From positions 1 to 25,153 of the forward strand of contig JAEWJX010000123.1 of NCBI GenBank assembly GCA_023386365.1: a DNA stretch of 25,153 bases, in the 5' to 3' direction. The notes beneath the pieces were generated by a model. The model did no database searches. It saw only the letters and a program-made list of their open reading frames with translations, and had not been told where the DNA came from. Positions 21,626-25,153 of the stretch are shown here, in pieces. Source of the DNA: Actinomycetes bacterium (GTDB lineage Bacteria > Actinomycetota > Actinomycetes > Actinomycetales > Microbacteriaceae). Within the stretch, counting starts at the first letter, position 1; each line of letters begins with the position of its first letter. The position numbers and the translations under genes were made by a program.

Positions 21626-23743
21626 TTGCCCGAGAAGCCCGCGCTGCCCGCCGACCGCATCCTGTTCGGCGCCGCGTTCTACGACGAGTACCGCGTCAGC
21701 GGCACCCTCGAGCGCGACCTCGACCTGATGGCCGACGCGGGGTTCACCGTGATCCGGGTCGGGGAGTCGGTGTGGTCCACGTGGGAGCCCGAGCCCGGAC
21801 GCTTCGAACTCGACTGGCTGCAGCCGGTGCTCGACGGCGCGCACGAACGCGGCATCGCCGTGATCCTCGGCACCCCCACGTACGCCGCTCCGCCGTGGCT
21901 GCGCACCGCGCATCCGGAGATCGCGGCCGAGACCGCCACCGGCGAACGCGTGCCGTGGGGCTACCGCCAGGAGATCGACTACGCGCACCCCGTGTTCCGT
22001 GCGCACGCCGAGCGGGTCATCCGCGCCGTCATCGCCCGCTACGCCGAGCATCCTGCGGTGATCGGATTCCAGGTCGACAACGAGCCCGGCCTGCACCTGC
22101 TGCACAACGACGGGGTGTTCGCCGGCTTCCTCGACTACCTGCGCGCGCGGTACGGCACCGTCGACGAGCTCAACCGCCAGTGGGGCCTCGTCTACTGGTC
22201 GCACCGCATCACATCGTGGGACCAGCTGTGGCGGCCCGACGGCAACCACTCGCCCCAGTACGACCTCGAGTGGCGCCGCTACCAGGCCACCGTCGTCGAC
22301 GACTTCATCGGCTGGCAGGCCGACATCGTGCGCGAGTACGCGCGGGACGACCAGTTCGTCACCACCTGCATCTCGTACGAACGGCCGGCCGCCGACGACG
22401 TGGCGCTCGTGCGCGACCTCGACGTGACCGCCGGCAACCCGTACTACAAGATGCAGGACGCCCTCCGGATCGGGGTCGAGGTGCCTCGCCCCGAGATCTG
22501 GTGGTCATCGGGCGTCTGGGGACTGTACGAGCAGGGCGACCGGATGTTCTCGTCGAGCCAGTCGCGGTTCCTCGTCACCGAGACCAACGCGCAGTCGATC
22601 GGGCAGTCGCACTGGCAGAACCACCCTCCATACCCGGGCCAGATCGCGCTCGCCGCTCTGGCACTCGTCTCGCGCGGTGCGCAGATGATCGAGTACTGGC
22701 AGTGGCAGACCCTGCACTTCGGTGTCGAGACCTACTGGGGCGGCGTGCTGCCGCACAGCGGAGTACCCGGGCGCATCTACCGCGAGGTCGCCGAGCTCGG
22801 TGCGCGCCTGAAAGCGCTCGGCCCCGAACTCGCAGGGTTCGAACCGGATGCCGATGTCGCGCTGCTCTACTCGACCGACACGAAGCGCACCTTCGAGTTC
22901 TACCCGCCGCTCGCCACTGAGACGGGTGCGCCCGACCGCCACTCGTACCTGCGGATCTTCGACCGCTTCTTCCGGGCCGCGTTCGAGCGCGGAGCGCAGG
23001 CGCGGATCGTGCACGTGGAGCAGCTGCTCGCCGAGGGTGCCGCCGCGTTCGCGGCGCAGCATCCGACGCTCGTCGTCCCGTCGCTGTACGTCGCATCCGA
23101 TGCGGTGCTCGAGGCGCTCGTCGCCTTCGCGGAGGCGGGCGGCCACCTGGTGGCGGGCCCGCGCACCGGCTACGGCGACGAGCTCGCGCGGGCGCGCGCC
23201 GAGGTGGCGCCGTCGCGGATCGGACCGGCCGCCGGCATCCGCTACGACGAGTACTCGACGCTCGATGCGCCGGTCGGGCTCGAGGGCGAGATCCTCGCGC
23301 TCCCCGACGGCGGCGAGGCGACCGGATGGGCTGACGCCCTCGAGATCGACGGCGCCGACGTGCTCGCCCGCTACTCGGGCGGCATCTACGCCGGCCGCGC
23401 GGCCGTCACCACGCGACGCGTCGGCGCGGGCCGCATCACCTACGTGGGCACCCTGCCCGGCCTCGACACGGCGACAGCCCTGCTGCGCTGGGCGGTGCCC
23501 GCGGCATCCGCCGACGGCTGGATATCCGACCCGACCGTCACGGTCACGAGCGGCACCTCCGCATTCGGCCGCGTCTGGTTCGTCTCCAACTGGGGGCCCG
23601 ACGCCGCCGCCACGACCACCCCGGCGGAACTCGACGACGCAGGTGCGTCGATCGCCGCCGGCACCCGAATCGTTCTCGAACCATGGGCGGTCCGCGTCCT
23701 GGTCGAACGACCCGCCGCCGAAGATGGTGGCGGGACCCCCTGA
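21626..23743 (+). CDS. Beta-galactosidase, glycoside hydrolase family 42
   Basis: A 705-residue GH42 enzyme that releases terminal beta-galactosyl (in some members alpha-L-arabinopyranosyl) residues. The catalytic barrel begins LFGAAFYDEY. The acid/base is E153 in QVDNEPG and the nucleophile is E319 in FLVTETNAQS. MIEYWQWQTLHFG is also typical. A trimerisation domain (about 390-610, including YLRIFDRFFRAAFERG and AGGHLVAGPRTGYGDE) and a small C-terminal beta domain follow, giving normal family length. The TTG at 21626 follows GGAG by five bases; GTG at 21620 is the alternative. No signal peptide, so it is cytoplasmic and acts on imported oligosaccharides. Two LacI operators control its promoter. 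Confidence 0.93.
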   Translation: MPEKPALPADRILFGAAFYDEYRVSGTLERDLDLMADAGFTVIRVGESVWSTWEPEPGRFELDWLQPVLDGAHERGIAVILGTPTYAAPPWLRTAHPEIAAETATGERVPWGYRQEIDYAHPVFRAHAERVIRAVIARYAEHPAVIGFQVDNEPGLHLLHNDGVFAGFLDYLRARYGTVDELNRQWGLVYWSHRITSWDQLWRPDGNHSPQYDLEWRRYQATVVDDFIGWQADIVREYARDDQFVTTCISYERPAADDVALVRDLDVTAGNPYYKMQDALRIGVEVPRPEIWWSSGVWGLYEQGDRMFSSSQSRFLVTETNAQSIGQSHWQNHPPYPGQIALAALALVSRGAQMIEYWQWQTLHFGVETYWGGVLPHSGVPGRIYREVAELGARLKALGPELAGFEPDADVALLYSTDTKRTFEFYPPLATETGAPDRHSYLRIFDRFFRAAFERGAQARIVHVEQLLAEGAAAFAAQHPTLVVPSLYVASDAVLEALVAFAEAGGHLVAGPRTGYGDELARARAEVAPSRIGPAAGIRYDEYSTLDAPVGLEGEILALPDGGEATGWADALEIDGADVLARYSGGIYAGRAAVTTRRVGAGRITYVGTLPGLDTATALLRWAVPAASADGWISDPTVTVTSGTSAFGRVWFVSNWGPDAAATTTPAELDDAGASIAAGTRIVLEPWAVRVLVERPAAEDGGGTP

Positions 23744-23766
23744 AACACCAGAGAAAGCAGAGAGCA

Positions 23767-25116
23767 ATGAAGCACCGAGCAAAGCGGGCGGCACTGGCGC
23801 TGACCTCCGCGGCGGTCCTGTCCGCGCTGGTCCTGTCCGGCTGCACCACATCCGACAGCAGCAGCGGCGGCGGCCCCATCACCGACGAGGAGCGCGAGAA
23901 GGCGCTCACCACGCCCACCGACCTCACGTTCTGGACGTGGGTTCCCGACATCGAAGACGAGGTGGCGAAGTTCGAGGAGGCGTACCCGGCCATCAACGTC
24001 GAGGTCGTCAACGTGGGTCAGGGGCCCGACCACTACCAGAAGCTGCGCACCGCCATCGAGGCAGGCGAGGGCGCACCGGATGTGGCGCAGGTGGAGTACC
24101 AGATGATCCCGTCGTTCCGGGTGAACGACAGCCTGCTCGACCTCACCCCCTACGGCGGAGCCGACATCGCCTCCGACTACGTGCCGTGGGTGTGGGGCCA
24201 GGTCTCCACCGACGACGGCGTGTGGGCGATCCCGCAGGACACCGGCCCCCTCGGCAACCTCTACCGCGACGACATCCTGAAGACCGCGGGCGTCACCGAG
24301 GCTCCCGTCACCTGGGACGACTACCGCGCAGCGGCCGAGAAGGTGCGCGCCACCGGTGCCTACATCAGCAACCTCTCGCCGAGCGAGCCCGCCTTCGTGG
24401 TGGGCCTGCTGTGGCAGGCGGGTGTGAAGCCGTTCGGCTACGACGGCAAGGAGACCGTCACCGTCGACCTGGTGAACGACGACTCGAAGAAGGTCGTCGA
24501 GTACCTGCAGGGACTCATCCAGGACGACCTCGTCTCGGTCGACCCGGGCTGGACGGACGAGTGGTACCAGGCGATCGCCGGCGGCAAGTACGCCGGATGG
24601 CTGACCGCCGCGTGGGGCCCGATCTTCCTGCAGGGCACCGCAGCCGACACCGCGGGTCTCTGGCGCGCGGCGGAGCTGCCGCAGTGGAACGAAGGCGACG
24701 CCGCCTCCGGCAACTGGGGCGGATCGTCGGATGTGGTGCTGAAGTCGAGCAAGAACCCGATCGCCGCGTACGAGCTCGCCAAGTGGATCAACAACGACGT
24801 CTCCTCGACGACTCAGTTCGCCACCCAGCAGTTCCTGTTCCCCGCCGCGAACAACGTGCTCGAGTCGGACGAGTTCCTCTCGGGTGAGTCGGAGTTCTAC
24901 GGCGGCCAGAAGGTGAACGCCCTGTTCGCCGAGGTGTCGAAGACCGTCGACACCGAGTTCCAGTGGCTGCCGTACAACGACTACGCGTTCTCGCAGTTCA
25001 ACGAGACGCTCGGCAAGGCGATGGCGGAGAAGGGCGACCTGGTCGCCGGCCTCCAGGCCTGGCAGGACGCGCTCATCGCATACGGAGAGGACCAGGGGTT
25101 CACCGTCAACCCCTGA
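23767..25116 (+). CDS. Sugar ABC transporter solute-binding lipoprotein (family 1)
   Basis: A 449-residue extracellular binding protein of the MalE-like family 1. The lipoprotein signal is clear: basic start MKHRAKR, hydrophobic core and lipobox LSGC with C26 as the lipidated residue, followed by a serine/glycine linker. The mature protein starts with DLTFWTWVPDIEDEVAKFEE and holds the family pattern APDVAQVEYQMIPSF and GVWAIPQDTGPLGNLYRDDILKTAGV. It lies 23 bases after the GH42 stop in the same orientation. Permease genes are probably just past the window edge. The ligand is likely an oligosaccharide produced by the secreted lectin-enzyme, by context only. Confidence 0.94.
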   Translation: MKHRAKRAALALTSAAVLSALVLSGCTTSDSSSGGGPITDEEREKALTTPTDLTFWTWVPDIEDEVAKFEEAYPAINVEVVNVGQGPDHYQKLRTAIEAGEGAPDVAQVEYQMIPSFRVNDSLLDLTPYGGADIASDYVPWVWGQVSTDDGVWAIPQDTGPLGNLYRDDILKTAGVTEAPVTWDDYRAAAEKVRATGAYISNLSPSEPAFVVGLLWQAGVKPFGYDGKETVTVDLVNDDSKKVVEYLQGLIQDDLVSVDPGWTDEWYQAIAGGKYAGWLTAAWGPIFLQGTAADTAGLWRAAELPQWNEGDAASGNWGGSSDVVLKSSKNPIAAYELAKWINNDVSSTTQFATQQFLFPAANNVLESDEFLSGESEFYGGQKVNALFAEVSKTVDTEFQWLPYNDYAFSQFNETLGKAMAEKGDLVAGLQAWQDALIAYGEDQGFTVNP

Positions 25117-25119
25117 CCT

Positions 25120-25145
25120 GACCGCAGAACGCGGGGTGGGCGGTC
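25120..25145 (+). promoter_or_regulatory. Stem-loop after the binding-protein gene
   Basis: GACCGC (25120-25125) pairs with GCGGTC (25140-25145) around a 14-base loop, three bases after the stop codon. It occupies the same place as the stem-loops near 2-43 and 9174-9216, between a binding-protein gene and (presumably) permease genes. Confidence 0.4.
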
Positions 25146-25153
25146 GACGGCGG

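Noticed and set aside
1..25153. Insertion sequences, phage genes, toxin-antitoxin pairs or defence systems
   Set aside because: No transposase, integrase, capsid, nuclease or CRISPR signature was found among the plausible reading frames.

Overview
The window (about 70% G+C by eye, dense genes with ATGA/GTGA stop-start overlaps, GTG and TTG starts, leaderless-looking promoters) looks like an actinobacterial chromosome, most likely Microbacteriaceae. The family assignment is inference: it rests on codon style, the abundant GGATGC/GCATCC hexamer and an interspersed 'ctggttgagtagcg ... cgtatcgaaacc' repeat.

Left (1-6093): a tightly overlapping sugar operon, entered after its first gene(s). It has two ABC permeases, a GH2 beta-mannosidase, a GH113 beta-mannanase-like enzyme and a BadF/N-acetylglucosamine-kinase-like sugar kinase. 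The hydrolases have no signal peptides, so the likely route is import of beta-mannooligosaccharides, hydrolysis inside the cell, then perhaps phosphorylation of a sugar. Next come a small PLDc_N membrane protein, an unknown membrane protein and an HSL-type alpha/beta hydrolase (6122-7858).

Middle (8083-15693): a seven-gene unit, metQ-like, metN, metI, flavin monooxygenase (acyl-CoA dehydrogenase fold), aldo/keto reductase, a second such monooxygenase, and an NtaA/DszA/DmoA-type FMN monooxygenase. It reads as import plus oxidative cleavage of an organosulfur compound whose identity is unknown. No flavin reductase is present. This is the best candidate for an undescribed pathway.

15700-18340: a 35-residue membrane peptide, an OmpR-type winged-helix protein without receiver domain, a zinc-ribbon metallopeptidase whose last codons and stop lie in an interspersed repeat, a 52-residue acidic protein and tRNA-Arg(ACG). 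The 46-bp repeat occurs twice identically (7911, 15721), with a variant and a partial copy near 16700-16782.

Right (18345-25153): a second carbohydrate locus. It has a secreted Asp-box beta-propeller enzyme with a ricin-type lectin domain (minus strand), a LacI regulator, a GH42 beta-galactosidase and a lipoprotein solute-binding protein, with further transporter genes presumably beyond the edge. Four near-identical palindromes (consensus TGTTATCGATAACA), two on each side of the lacI gene, tie these genes into one predicted regulon.
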